DNA of 64,000 nt from Thereva unica (lineage: Eukaryota > Arthropoda > Insecta > Diptera > Therevidae). The stretch lies in assembly GCA_949987705.1 (NCBI GenBank), contig OX465282.1, positions 129,600,310 through 129,664,309 on the forward strand. Reading direction: 5' to 3'. How positions within the stretch are numbered: the stretch's first letter is position 1; every line of letters starts with the position of its first letter. This document shows positions 1 through 11,399 of this stretch, one piece after another. The position numbers were made by a program, and so were the translations under genes. The notes beneath the pieces were generated by a model. It saw nothing but the letters and a program-made list of their open reading frames with translations, ran no database searches and was not told where the DNA came from.

Positions 1-1559
1 ATAGAACAATGCGGTAATTGCTAGCGTGTAACTTAATAAAATAAGTTATTAAGTTTTAGTAATTTTTAGAAGCCTATCTCGTTAAATATTTACAAAATGG
101 GCTTTAAAGGATTGGAGATAAAAGCCTATAAAATGAAATGCATCTCTCTTGGTGTCACAACATTCATTTTTTGGAACAAATTTTATTAAAAAATTAGAAA
201 TGATTTAGGAAACTTGACTTCGAGGTCTTCGTTTATATTGTAGGGAATATTATATTCTTGAACTTGTTACATTTTGCTTTAGAACTGGTTCAAGCATTGG
301 TCAATAATCTGGTAGGTTTTTTATGGAAACATATTGAAGTAGAGTAAAAATATGAATAATCGAACACTAACGAATGGAATTATTGTTTTTTTAAATAAAA
401 TGACCATCATTGTAATGTGAAAAAAATTGTATAATTTAAATTTTCCTATCAGATGAAAGCCGCTTAAGCAAATTGTTATTAATAAGTGATTTTATAACAA
501 ATATACTTTCAAGAATTGCCACATTAATTTAAGCAAAAATTTATGTTATTTTTTAATCTATTAACTTATTTAAAACACTTTCATTGTCTTTATGAATTTT
601 ACGTCGATATATGAATTTAGATAGTAATTATATTCAACTTAGTGAATATGAAGAACTGTCAAGGGTATGTTAATGATATTTTGAAAAGGTTTCGTTTTAA
701 TTTTGAAATTTTAAAAATTATAAACTGAAAAGCTCATGAAACAGCACAGTTTTTTAAAACTTAGAATTAACTGAGCTTAATTTAGTATGAATAAAGGATC
801 ATTTAATTAGAGTGTATAAGAAGAAGTGGCAATCTTAAAAGAACAAACAAGTCGACTAACTATTATCATTTGGAAATGTTGACATGGGCTTGAAAAATTT
901 ATATCCATGGGCTTATGTCGAATCCTATTCCTTGCAGACTTTTAATTAAATTAATTAGCTTTAATCTATTAGACTTGGTGCCTTTTAAAACACTTACAAT
1001 TAGGGATTAAATTTATTTTGGCTTCCAACAAATAAAACTGATTTACTCTAAATTATCAGCACTTAGAAAAACAACAACAACCACAGGATCAAATCCCCTA
1101 AATAAATGGCATTAATTTTAAATATGCACAATAAGGGAATTTCTCCCTTCTGACAAATTCCATGACTCTTAAAGTAAATTTTAAAGTAAAATCATTCCCG
1201 AAAAAAGTCCTTAAAATGTTTTCGTAGCCCATGCCTTTCGCATACCCCAAAAAAGGGTGATTTTTCCCCAATTTCAAGCGGTGCGGCTTTAAATTGAAGT
1301 CAAAACGCATTTATCCCAGAAAAAATAACGCCATTATCTGGAATTTCTCTATTTACCCTGTCCTCATTTCGAGCCGTACACACAAAAGCGAGTCAAGGCT
1401 CCTTTTTAGGGTAAATACACTAAAGTGCACTATTTCAGAGCAAGGATAAGTGGGACTTGTGAGCCGACAGCGCGAGGCATCAGGACTCTTTGCTGCATGA
1501 TAAAAGCTATCTGGGTGTGCAAATATACATATAACAGTAGAACAGAGGGAAACACCTAC
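1..1559. other. AT-rich stretch, no gene seen
   Basis: No coding, RNA or mobile-element signature was recognised. If the signal-peptide exon at 1608..1560 is real, this is the start of its first intron, running off the left edge of the window. The only frame of note (1310..1098, minus, 70 aa) has no recognisable motif. Confidence 0.4.
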
Positions 1560-1608
1560 CGAGGTTTAGCAGGATGATTACGGCGAGTAAATGGCAGCTA
1601 ATCCACAT
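1560..1608 (-). CDS. candidate first coding exon encoding a signal peptide (partial gene)
   Basis: Read on the minus strand, an ATG at 1608 in a good insect start context (GGAAAC before ATG) opens a frame reading MWISCHLLAVIILLNL. This is a short N-terminus followed by a strongly hydrophobic core, as in a secretory signal peptide. After 16 codons plus one base the frame meets a splice-donor-like sequence, CTCG then GTAGGT (GT at 1559-1558), giving a phase-1 intron. Signal-peptide exons ending in phase 1 are typical of secreted and immunoglobulin-superfamily genes of animals, but the gene cannot be named because the next exon lies outside the window. The region is not repeat-derived as far as I can see. 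A chance hydrophobic frame is the alternative. Confidence 0.38.
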
Positions 1609-1860
1609 GTTTCCTGATCGATCCTAGCCAACGTGATGCGGTAATCCCTTAATCCTGGCACTTGCACTGACCACTAATCACTTCCTAATCCTGCCCAGCA
1701 CTTCACAAACTTCCAAACTTTCCCAATATCTTCACTTCATCCTTTTTTAATGAGTTTTCAAAATTTCCTCTCTCTTCACTAATTTCCACCCGACTGAGCC
1801 CGGACAGAAACAGAAATCACCCGGTCTTCACTCGAGCCATCTTCACGTACGCACTGGGTC
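1609..1860 (-). other. candidate 5' leader upstream of the signal-peptide exon
   Basis: On the minus strand this segment is purine-rich and of higher complexity than the AT-rich surroundings. It leads without a clear splice acceptor into the ATG at 1608. It could be the 5' untranslated part of the same exon. The transcription start is not resolved. Confidence 0.25.
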
Positions 1861-2889
1861 TAAAGCAGGTTGTTGAAGAACTTTTTGGCGGTTTCTTTGA
1901 GCGCCTTAAGATTGTCAAGTGGGGGTGTATAGTGGTACAATATATATGTATATAAAAAAGTGCCGTTACTTCAAGACCGTCGTAGTCGTAGCATTTCCGT
2001 GTTCACTCCCCGAAGTTTACTCAACAACTGATTGCCGCTCAGAGCTCCACAGGACTCACAAGGACTCAGCTTTTGGTCATTCTTAGTTAATGAATTGGGG
2101 GCGCAAACTCAACACACACACACCCCAGCCCATGCAAGCCGGCCTCAGGGGGTGGCAATTTCGATGCAAGGCTTCTAGGCGGGAAACGAGATTTGTTAAT
2201 GAGAAAGGGTTCGGGTGTGGGCGATGCAGCGCGGTATGAGAGGCCCTCAGCGAAACTCCTCTGTGGTGAATTTTGAATTTTCCAACTGACGCAGGTTTTC
2301 GATGCGCAATGAGTACGGGAGAGCGTGAATGGGAGAGGTTCGGGTCTGCACCCCCAAAAGTGCATTTATCAGCTGTCACAACGGTGGTGAAATATCAGGT
2401 TAGTGACCATGGAAATGAGCAAAAGTTTTTTTCATAACAGTGGCGTAGGGTAATAAAGCGAATATACTTTTTCGCAAAATATGCCAGCTGAATTTAGCAT
2501 AGTATAAAATGAGAATTTTCTGTCGTCCTTGTGACTAGCAGACAAAGAGTCTGGTAGCGAAAAGTGAACATACTAAAATAAAATAATTCAATTCCTTGTT
2601 TCTAGAGTTCTTAATGTTAAGGTAAGTTAAGGCCGCTAGTTAATACACAGGTTGTCCCTCTACAGGTTGTAGAACTTCTTATGGTATATAGTACACAAAA
2701 AGTTATCGACCATAGGTCGCTTTGAATTTTATTTCCTCGATTGAGGTATCTTTATTCTAGTAAGGAATGCGACTTTCATTAATAAAAATAAACGTGTATG
2801 AAGGATAAAATACAAAAACAAAGTGTAAAAAATATGGAAAAAATTTCCCACATTTTACGCTGTAACTCAAAAAGGTCATTATGGTTCTT
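1861..2889. other. unassigned region, possible promoter-proximal DNA
   Basis: The stretch 2090-2380 is GC-richer than its neighbours and carries overlapping open frames on the minus strand with no recognisable motifs. A TATATA-rich run at 1939-1957 lies upstream of the candidate exon on the minus strand, but its spacing to any start is unknown. Nothing else was recognised. Confidence 0.3.
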
Positions 2890-3114
2890 ATTTTAAAACG
2901 TTTTTATTAGCTCGCTTTCTTGTCTATCTGTTTGTCCGGTACAAATTTTGTAAACGATGTTATCCGATTACCCTGAAATTTTGCACGAATCTTTAGCTTC
3001 GATGACAATGTAACATGGTATATTCAATATACCGTTAGAGCCATGGCGGCAGTCCCAAGAGGACGGATTACTGTTTTCTCCACGGAACAAATTTTGCAAT
3101 AGATTTTTCAAATA

Positions 3115-5530
3115 CAGTAATCCCTCCATCTGCACGGTTTTCGATTGCGCGATTTCGCTATTGCGCGGTCAAGTTTTTAATACCAAATTTTCGGGCTGCG
3201 CGGGAAAAAATGCGTAGTCGCGCCTTTTTTTTTGTAATTTTTGTTTTTAAGAAAAATATCATGTTTTGACATTATGTTTTTAGTCCAGTCAAAATAGACG
3301 AAAAAACGCCATAATTGGAAGATAATTCGGAAGTTGCTGAAAATTGGAACAGCCCTTAAAAACATTATTATACATAAGCTGTAGAGACTGCCACGCGATT
3401 GGACGACTGCAAACTTTTTTATTCAAGGTCAAAGGGTCAAAATATCAGTTTTTTGCAAATATATGCTAAACCGTACGTCATATCAGAAAATTGTGTTTAC
3501 GACGTTTGTAGATTAGGCGATTATCTACAAAAAAATATATTATACATTTTCTCGTAGGAATTGCCATTTCTGAGATATTGTCGTTTTAATAAGTTAAAAT
3601 ACTCATATTCTGTCATTCCCGACTTGTAAAGGTCATCAGAAATTTAATAAATCCTTTGTTGGAGTACGCGGCTAATATTTTCAGGGGTGATTCCTGGATA
3701 TATTTGGAGAAAAAAATTGTTCTACAGAGGGCGGCTATCTCCACTATCCATTAAGATACAGGGTGATTAGGGAAAAAATTTTGTTTTTTTTTTAAATTTA
3801 CTGAAATTTGAATAACTCCTAAAGTAATTATCATAAAGTAGCCTAATTAGGCTCATCTTTTAGGTAAATGTGTATTCTTTTATTGGGTATAAAGCACAGC
3901 AGCCTGAGTGACTCCGTTCAAAAAATATGTAGGCTCAAACCAATGCTACTATGCCGCAGTTGAAAGACGAGTAACTTTTTAATTGTTCACGATAAAACTA
4001 CTACTACTACTACTACCTGCAAAAATACCCAAAATAAACACTTATTGTGTATGGAAATATTGTAGGTAATAGTTTGGTGCATCAGAAAAGCAAAAAAAAT
4101 GTACTGTTAGTAACGAATTTTCTGAGAAAAACGAAGAAATCTGCCAGGTCTAGATGCAAAGCATTGTTTGAGCCTATATATTTTTTGAACGGAGTCACTC
4201 AGGTTGCTGTGCTTTATACCAAATAAAAGAATACACATTTACCTAAAAGATGAGCCTAATTAGGCTACTTTATGATAATTACTTTAAGAGTTATTCAAAT
4301 TTCAGTAAATTTAAAAAAAAAAACAAAATTTTTTCCCTAATCACCCTGTATCTTAATGGATAGTGGAGATAGCCGCCCTCTGTAGAACAATTTTTTTCTC
4401 CAAATATATCCAGGAATCACCCCTGAAAATATTAGCCGCGTACTCCAACAAAGGATTTATTAAATTTCTGATGACCTTTACAAGTCGGGAATGACAGAAT
4501 ATGAGTATTTTAACTTCTTAAAACGACAATATTTCAGAAATGGCAATTCCTACGAGAAAATGTATAATATATTTTTTTGTAGATAATCGCCTAATCTACA
4601 AACGTTGTAAACACAATTTTCTGATAAGACCTACGGTTTAGCATATATTTGCAAAAAACTGATATTTTGACCCTTTGACCTTGAATAAAAAAGTTTGCAG
4701 TCGTCCAATCGCGTGGCAGTCTCTACAGCTTATGTATAGTAATGTTTTTAAGGGCTGTTCCAATTTTCAGCAACTTCCGAATTATCTTCCAGTCAAACCT
4801 CTAATTTGACTGGACTATTTGTGAATGCCTTAAAATTAGGATGAAGTAACCGGGGATTTACCATATTTCGTTATAATGCGTAGTTAGTAAGTTTTATGAC
4901 CCAACTGACTAAAAGTGTATGGGTAGCAAGTATATAGTAGACGCCCAGCAAACATTACGAGACGAGATCGTACCGAAAACGGGTGGCCAAATCTTCGAGA
5001 CCAGATCGATATCGAAACGAAATCGATTTGTAAAAGACAAGAACGGAAGGCTATAGCAAATCGCTTTGAGGAACCGATGACAACTCGTAGTAGCGACTTC
5101 AAATCGAAGAGCTCCTTATTGATTTCAAGTTTTTGGCGAGTGATTCTTAACTCAAAAGAGACGTTAAAGCGACGAGTCGAGAACCAAGTTTATGGCAAGC
5201 CATTTTCGACTCGACAATTCGATAAAATGTTTACAGACCCCGTTTGTAAATGCCATAAAAATGACATGAAATAGTTGAAGTAGTTGATATATTTACTCAA
5301 AGGCATGTAAAGGTAAACACGATGGCGCATGACTTGTAGATATTAGAAAGAATACGAAAGAAGTAGTCCCGGAGCTAGTAAATTTAAGAGTTTTTTTTTC
5401 TTTTTTGAATTTTATATAACATCTAGAACTTAACCGTATAACTCCTACAAGGTGGGATTCAGAGTGCGCGGTTTCCGTTTGCGCGCTGTTTTTGTAGAAC
5501 GTATCTACCGCGCAGTTGGAGGGATTATTG
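3115..5530. mobile_element. pogo/Tigger-like non-autonomous DNA transposon
   Basis: The left end reads CAGTAATCCCTCCATCTGC. The right end, reverse complemented, reads CAATAATCCCTCCAACTGC, and both continue into CGG and GCGC-rich sequence. CAG-starting ends of this kind with a TA target are typical of pogo/Tigger elements (Tc1/mariner superfamily). TA flanks the element at 3113-3114 and 5531-5532. The empty site is visible in repeat copy 2 at 49592..48675, which runs straight across the junction. No DDE transposase frame is present. Most of the interior is a large fold-back (3282-4816), and 4817-5465 is unassigned. Confidence 0.75.
3282..4816. repeat. large fold-back element, arms about 660 bp
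   Basis: The segment 3282-3947 is repeated as its reverse complement at 4160-4816 with only occasional mismatches by eye, around a spacer of about 212 bp (3948-4159). The outer ends are AGTCCAGTCAAA and TTTGACTGGACT. The arms include matching landmarks such as GCCACGCGATTGGACGAC and its complement near 4712. The spacer has a short CTA microsatellite (about 3999-4017) and no reading frame. AG...CT ends and long inverted repeats recall Maverick/Polinton termini, but no capsid, polymerase or integrase gene is present and no 6-bp duplication is evident, so the class is unresolved. Confidence 0.8.
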
Positions 5531-5589
5531 TACTTCCGGATATCCTATCATGATGAAATTTTGCACACAGCTTTAGCTCCGATGACAAT

Positions 5590-6130
5590 GTAATATGATG
5601 GTATACTCAATATATCGTTAGATCCATCGCGGCAGTCTCAGGAGGGCGGTTTAAAATATTCTTCAAAACCCCTTCGACATGGGTATCAGATGAAAGCGTA
5701 TGATAAGTAGAATACCATAAACAATATACAATAGTATACTCAATATATCGTTAGGTCCATGGCGGTCACCTCAAGAGGGCAGATTACCATTTTCTTCATA
5801 ACTCTCGACATGGGTATCAAATGAAAGGGTATCATAGGCAGAATACAATATGAAATATAGTATTCCTATATAACGTTAGATCTAGGGTATAACAAGTAGA
5901 ACACCATAAGCAATATAGTAGACTCCATATATCTTTAGGTCTCTGGCAGCCATCGCAAGAGGACAGGTAACCGTTTTCTTCACAACCCTCTCGACATGGG
6001 TAACAAATGAAAGGGTATCATAAAAAGAATACAAAAAGCTATATAGTACCTATACTTAATAAACCGTTAGATCCATGGTCGTGGTCTCAAGAGGGCGAAT
6101 TACCATTGTCTTCACAATTTACGGCATGTA
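5590..6130 (+). repeat. degenerate tandem units (about 120-130 bp) inside repeat A
   Basis: About five diverged units each hold a CGTTAGATCCATGGCGG-like segment, then AAGAGGGCAGATTACC, then a CGACATGGGTATCAAATGA segment. The same array occurs on the minus strand at about 48960-49450 in copy 2. Confidence 0.65.
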
Positions 6131-6335
6131 TCTGTCATAATATTATCAAGCTGAAAATAATTATTTATATAGATAAAAAAAACTTTTTAATATACCTTTA
6201 ACGAACTAAAAAGTATAAAATAATTTCTCCTAGCCCCATACAGATTTAGAACCTCAAACTTATTCCCAACACCATACAGATAGTCCTGAAAATTTGTAAT
6301 AGTGAATATGTAATAGCTAATGTGTAATAGCTATA

Positions 6336-7860
6336 TGTGATCCTTCCAGCGCAGATCCTCCGTTCCAATGGTCGATAGGTTTTACTGGTATTTTTGCGAA
6401 ATTTCTGCTATGACTGACGGAAAGCCTACCGTCTAAGGTGATGATTGATGTAAATATCTTAATTTTATAGTGGAATTGATTGACGCTTGCATGAAAGTGT
6501 AATGGGCAGCTTAAAATTACCCCTACGGCGTTAAAGTTGAGTCAGCTGTTAAGCCGACTTTAGACTCACACCGTGAACCGCCGGGAGCACCCGTGAACGC
6601 GAGTGTGGATAGTTTTCTCGCCTAGTACCTTCTTGCTTTCATGAATAGATACGACGTAAATACTTGCCGTGAAATCACGGAGGTATATCGGTGAAAGCGA
6701 GAAAACTGAGTTAAAGTAAGTAAAGCATGACTCTCCACTAAGATATGGCTAAATCCTACACAAAAACATTTATCGGGGTTATGCAACCGCCACAAAGTAG
6801 CACCTCGATTATTTAGCTGCCACTGGCCAGCGACCCACGGAAAGGCCCTACTTGCTGTGTTTACGCCTGTAAATGAATATTTCTAGTGTAACTACTACAG
6901 ATTTTTTAAATTTTGATAAATCTCACGTGAGATTATGGGATTATCTCATAAAGAGGGAGGGGGTTTGAAAAATAGCCAAAATCACTTCATGTAATTAATG
7001 AACAATCCCTTTGACTTTCCAAGAAATCTTCGTTATGTGGTGTTGATGTTATAAGTTCGGCCGTTTTTCTCCGGGACTTCTTTCCTGTTTTTATGGGCGC
7101 TTCACGTAATTAATGGTCGACGCCAAACAAGGCCATACAAAAAATTAACCATCATTTACTAAATATTTATATTTTTTGTAAATTTGTGAATTTATGGATT
7201 TTATTAAGTCAGCTTCAAAATTAAGGATGGCTAAATTGTTCAAACATTCTTCGCTTATCCGGGAATGTAGATAATTTTTTACTCTTTTGAGTACGGAAAT
7301 CAAACCTTTTGCACTGCATCAGTTCAGAGGAATATAAGTAATGCTATTTCTGTACATGGAAATGCTTCCTTCAAGCCCTTTTGCGTAGTAAATATATTAA
7401 CTTAAGATCATTTTGCTTTCATGTGACGCAACGAATTGTTTTGAAAGGACATATTGTCTTATAGGTCATCCGCAAGATCAATCGGGTTAAATTTTGGAGT
7501 TATAAGGTCGATCCACACATAAATAATATGTAGGGTATGAAGAATCGCTAAGGTCGAAAATCGCAAAAATCGCCTCACGTAATCTATAGACGACCCAATA
7601 CCCGAAACTATCAACTAATCAACGATATCAACTAATTCTAAATTAATAACTGAAGAAAAAAACCTTCTAGCCGTTCAATCAAGGTACTATTGGACGGCGT
7701 TAAGTCTATGTACATCGCTAACTATCTCACGATGTGTTTCCCAGAGTTCGCTCTTTTCCTGGTTTTTATAAATGGCCTGTTCTCAATCGACTCCAACTCA
7801 TTTCACATGACACACTTTGTCTTCACTATCCTGAACTTTTTTCCAATTTGATCAACAAAT
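6336..7860. other. non-coding region with dispersed short repeats
   Basis: No gene was recognised. The segment 6550-6720 (CCGTGAA-rich, with the small hairpin CCGTGAAATCACGG) resembles 11240-11370. The segment 6739-6811 (AAGATATGGCTAAATCCTAC) matches 12015-12090. The segment 7571-7595 (ACGTAATCTATAGACGACCC) matches 12107-12131. They appear to be fragments of one dispersed non-autonomous family. Confidence 0.5.
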
Positions 7861-8111
7861 CGTCGATCCAAATGCAAACTATCGAAAATGAAAAATGCCT
7901 TTTTTTGCTTTATTATAATTGCACTCTAGACGCCTTTGTGATGGCAAAATATCGACGCCTTATCCCTTCTCCAATCTTTTCAAACTACGGTTGCAATGTA
8001 TCAAAAATTAACTTCTTCAAAAAAAGTAAAATTTTGTTGTTTTTTGACATTCCTGAAAACTTATTTGACATTCCTGAAAACTTATTCGATAGTTTGCATT
8101 TGGATCGACGA
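7861..8111. repeat. MITE-like element with a 26-bp perfect inverted repeat
   Basis: The segment 7861-7886, beginning CGTCGATCCAAATGC, is repeated exactly as its reverse complement at 8086-8111, about 200 bp apart. AAAT flanks both outer ends and may be a short target duplication. A 22-bp tandem duplication (GACATTCCTGAAAACTTATT) lies at 8046-8090. The 140-aa open frame that runs across this element is therefore not credited as a gene. Confidence 0.6.
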
Positions 8112-9999
8112 AATCATTCGTATTCATTCCTGATTGGGCCTCAAGAATCGTGTTGAATTAAATTCACAGAAAACGAAGCACTACCTTGTTTTTAAAATAC
8201 CTGCACCACGCCGTTCCCGTTTCAGTTGATGGCAATAACTAACGGCCAAACCTTCTTTTAATATCTTTGGCATAATATTGACCTATGATCTGGGCTGGTA
8301 TAATTATCAATTACAAATTGCCACACAGACATACCAATACCTCCAAGGGTTCATTCCTTTTTCTTCGTGCATTGCAACACACTCCTAGGTCTATCCTATC
8401 CTGCATTGCATTATGGTGGGCATAAAGGTAACTTCTGAGCTTAGACTTTCATATAAAAATAGAACTTATCTTATATTTGATAGATTTAATTGAAAATATA
8501 AACAACAGAATTAAACTTTATTATATTTCAGCTGAAAATACTGCATTTAAAGATAAAATATAATATTTTTACTTCATAAATCATCAATACCTATTTAAAG
8601 AGGAAAGCAACCGCAATAAATTCTCCTAACTTGACATACTTACTATACAAACTTCTCCTTTATATTCTCCAAACAGACATCTTTATAGCCCAACCATCAC
8701 ATTACCACAGCCACCATCACCTAATATTGCAATATCGGTCATTCCCATTCCCCAATCTATCAATATAACATCAACTATCCACTCCCCTAGCTGAAATTTA
8801 TTACTGTACCATAAAATTTTCCTACACTTTTGAACATACATATACAGCTGGTGTAACTGTTACCTATAAAACAACCACAACCGATCAATGATGATTAAAT
8901 CATTCCCGATACACAGACCTTTCCCATAAACCCGAATCCCATCAATAACTTCGCCCGGCACATCCTCGTTTTTGTCCAAGAAAAACACCCTCAATATTTT
9001 ACGCTCGAAAAAGTATGAATTTAATCGCATTCTGCAAAATCTCTTAATCATCTTATTACAACTTCGATATTACAAGGAAAAGGACACCTGTATAAACAGC
9101 CAGCGCCACCTCGCGCCCCCGCCAGGATACTTGTATTGGAATAAGACAAAACAAAGCGAGGAGACTTGAATCAATTACTTCCATAATTTGTTCGGAATTT
9201 CGGCACTTTACTTGAAATTCAAATTGAAAAAGTTTTCGCGTTAAAATTTCTTCCTTTCTCCTAAAGTAAGGATGCGGTGCCATGATATCCGTCCAACTTC
9301 CTCTTCAACTGATAGAGTTCCTCCTCCGTTTTTCCGGTTCCTATTGAGCCATTCTCTTGCTTCGTTTTTTTTTATCCTTGCACAACTTTATGAAAAAAGT
9401 TTTAATTTTGATGAGAATATGAGAAGTTTCCTATCCTTATGCATTTCCCATACACCCAGTATTTTTCTATATGGCTGCTTATAGTTCTGCACGGGAAAAA
9501 AACCGGGGATATGAAAAAGGACGTCGTGAAGCTGACGAAATGTGAAAAGTGCTCACCCCTTTTTGTTTCTAGGATCTTCCTTTCTCTACGATACGAAGGA
9601 TAATGACAAAAGATATTCGCGATTAAAAAGTACTCACGAGATCAAAGCAGGTTCACGACAAGTCTTGCGGAGAAAGGCTCCGGCGTAAAACAAAGGGAAA
9701 ATAATTTTCCATATGCACTAAATGCGAGCATCTCACCCTCGGAATCATATTTGCAGAAAGGAGCGAGGACTCAGCGGAGGCTCCTCCGCAAAACATAATG
9801 CTAGCAGAGATAGCCGATGGCAAAGTCATTTTTATTTACTTCGTTTGTAATCCTTGGAGCCGCAGTCACTGCCTCCTGTCAAGGGTCAGGCTTTGTTTTC
9901 TTTTAATGGTTTTCAAATCCCATTTGTCGTCAAGAGAACTGCTTTTGGCATATTACATTTCAAATACACACAAATAAAATCTCTTCTGTCGCTATAAAA
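8112..9999. other. no gene seen
   Basis: AT-rich sequence with several 60-75 aa chance frames on both strands. No motif, repeat pair or RNA gene was recognised. Confidence 0.4.
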
Positions 10000-10069
10000 A
10001 TGGAATTGCTATTACGATTTTTCCTTCTTGTATTGTTTATAAGGATTCTAGGGTCGTCTTGGCCGGAGG
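10000..10069 (+). CDS. candidate signal-peptide exon (partial gene)
   Basis: An ATG at 10000 (AAAA before ATG, a good insect context) opens a frame reading MELLLRFFLLVLFIRILGSS then WPE. This is a classical short N-terminus plus hydrophobic core. After 23 codons plus one base it meets GTATGTGTG (GT at 10070-10071), a strong splice-donor-like sequence giving a phase-1 intron. The frame would otherwise stay open to 10224 without further recognisable features. Against it, TATAAAA lies immediately before the ATG, and no leader or second exon could be traced. A chance hydrophobic frame in AT-rich DNA is quite possible. Confidence 0.22.
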
Positions 10070-11399
10070 GTATGTGTGTTTTTCTATCTTCTAGATTTTT
10101 GAAAAGTAAAAATTTAAATATACACTTCTTTTACAAGAAACATTTTAGCTTTACTACAATGCAGCAGGATGGTCGACGAATTAAACAGACACGTACAAGA
10201 ATCTTATATGAGAGATATTTTTAATAAAATACCTTATTTTCCTGAGATCCTTAATACTTGATACTTACACCATATACAGAAACAAGGTAATGTAAAAGAC
10301 TGTATGCTGTAAGACGATATTTTAGTGCTGTCGCCACGTGATGACAGGTTTCCATATAAAATCGAAACTATTGTTGTTGTTTCTGCATTAGTACTGTCGT
10401 GAAGTCAGTCTCTTTTGCATTAACTTGTTTCTGTATACCTTGACTTACTTACTTTGTTACGCTCCTTTAATCCTTCATGGGACATCATGCGACATAGGGT
10501 GGAAACAGTTGCCTCCAGGCAGTACCATCTTTAGAGGTGAGAGTACACGGGTGACCACCCTAGGGCGCCAGGTACCAGAGAGCGTCGCCACTACCGCCGA
10601 TATCCAGTAATGTGTAAATTTATTTAGTTATGGAATGATAACGCCTCTACAATACAAGACACGATCCCGGATGTGCACATAAGGGGAGATCCATTAATTA
10701 CTGGCGTTTAGGAGGGGGGAGGGATGGTCGAGCCGAATCTCACTTAATCTCACGTAAGGGGGGGGGGCAGCAAATATCGCGTATTTTTTCACTCAAAAGA
10801 CCGTGTTAAATTTGTAGAAAACTGGGTTAAATAAACGAAAACATTTTTTTCTACTAAAGACCCACATTCACTTACAGGCCGCCGGCAGGCCGTAGCCTTT
10901 CGTCGGTAGGCACGCCCCAATGAAGGCCATACATTACTCAGTCAAACGGAGGACTTCACGTATCCGCCTGACAGGCCGTGGCATGCAGGTGGCGTCATGA
11001 TTCCCTACAGACACACAAGCCAATACGATAGCAGGTTGTCAATTCAAGTGCAATGGCCTCAAGGAAAACTTGAAAAGCACAAACAGATAGGCACGGCGGC
11101 AGCAGGCGGAGGCGGCGACGATGACTGGAAAAAGTTTAAATACACAGACCACCATGTTTGCGGCAAAGTTAAATTAAATGTATGCTGAATTCTCTAGCAG
11201 CCCGCCGCCGTCACCGCCTGCGCGCCAATCTGTTTGCGCCTTAAGGCGGCTCCAGATTCACGCAGTGAACACCCGAGAACAAGCGCGAACACGAGAATGA
11301 ATGGTTTTCGCGTCTTGTTTTCCATTTCGAGTGGATACGGCGTGAGTTTTTGCCGTGCATTCACGGCTTGAGAGTTAATAGAAGCTCAGATCTTTAAGC
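10070..11399. other. non-coding region with repeat fragments and a poly-G run
   Basis: A run of about 10 G lies near 10758-10767 beside a TCTCACGTAA motif related to the family at 6911-7595. The segment 11240-11370 is a diverged copy of 6550-6720 and keeps a CCGTG(N)nCACGG hairpin. No gene was recognised. Confidence 0.4.

Larger units (their letters stand above)
2890..6335 (+). repeat. dispersed repeat family A, copy 1 (split by a 2.4-kb insertion)
   Basis: The repeat occupies 2890-3114 and resumes at 5531-6335. A second, uninterrupted copy lies at 49592..48675 on the other strand. Both begin with a TTTTAAAACGTTTTTATTAG segment, continue through ATTTTGCACACAGCTTTAGC and a set of repeated units of roughly 120-130 bp, and share a long AT-rich tail up to about 6335. 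The uninterrupted copy shows that 3114 and 5531 were once adjacent. No protein is encoded in a clean frame. The family is not recognised; it may be a non-autonomous mobile element. Confidence 0.7.

Noticed and set aside
3282..4816. Complete Maverick/Polinton
   Set aside because: The AG...CT ends and long repeats fit, but none of the genes of such elements is present and no 6-bp duplication is evident.
4950..5235. Weak inverted similarity (AAACATT...GAGACGAG against its complement near 5230)
   Set aside because: Too many mismatches by eye to support an element.
7734..8156. 140-aa open frame on the plus strand
   Set aside because: It runs through a perfect inverted repeat and a tandem duplication, and has no recognisable domain.
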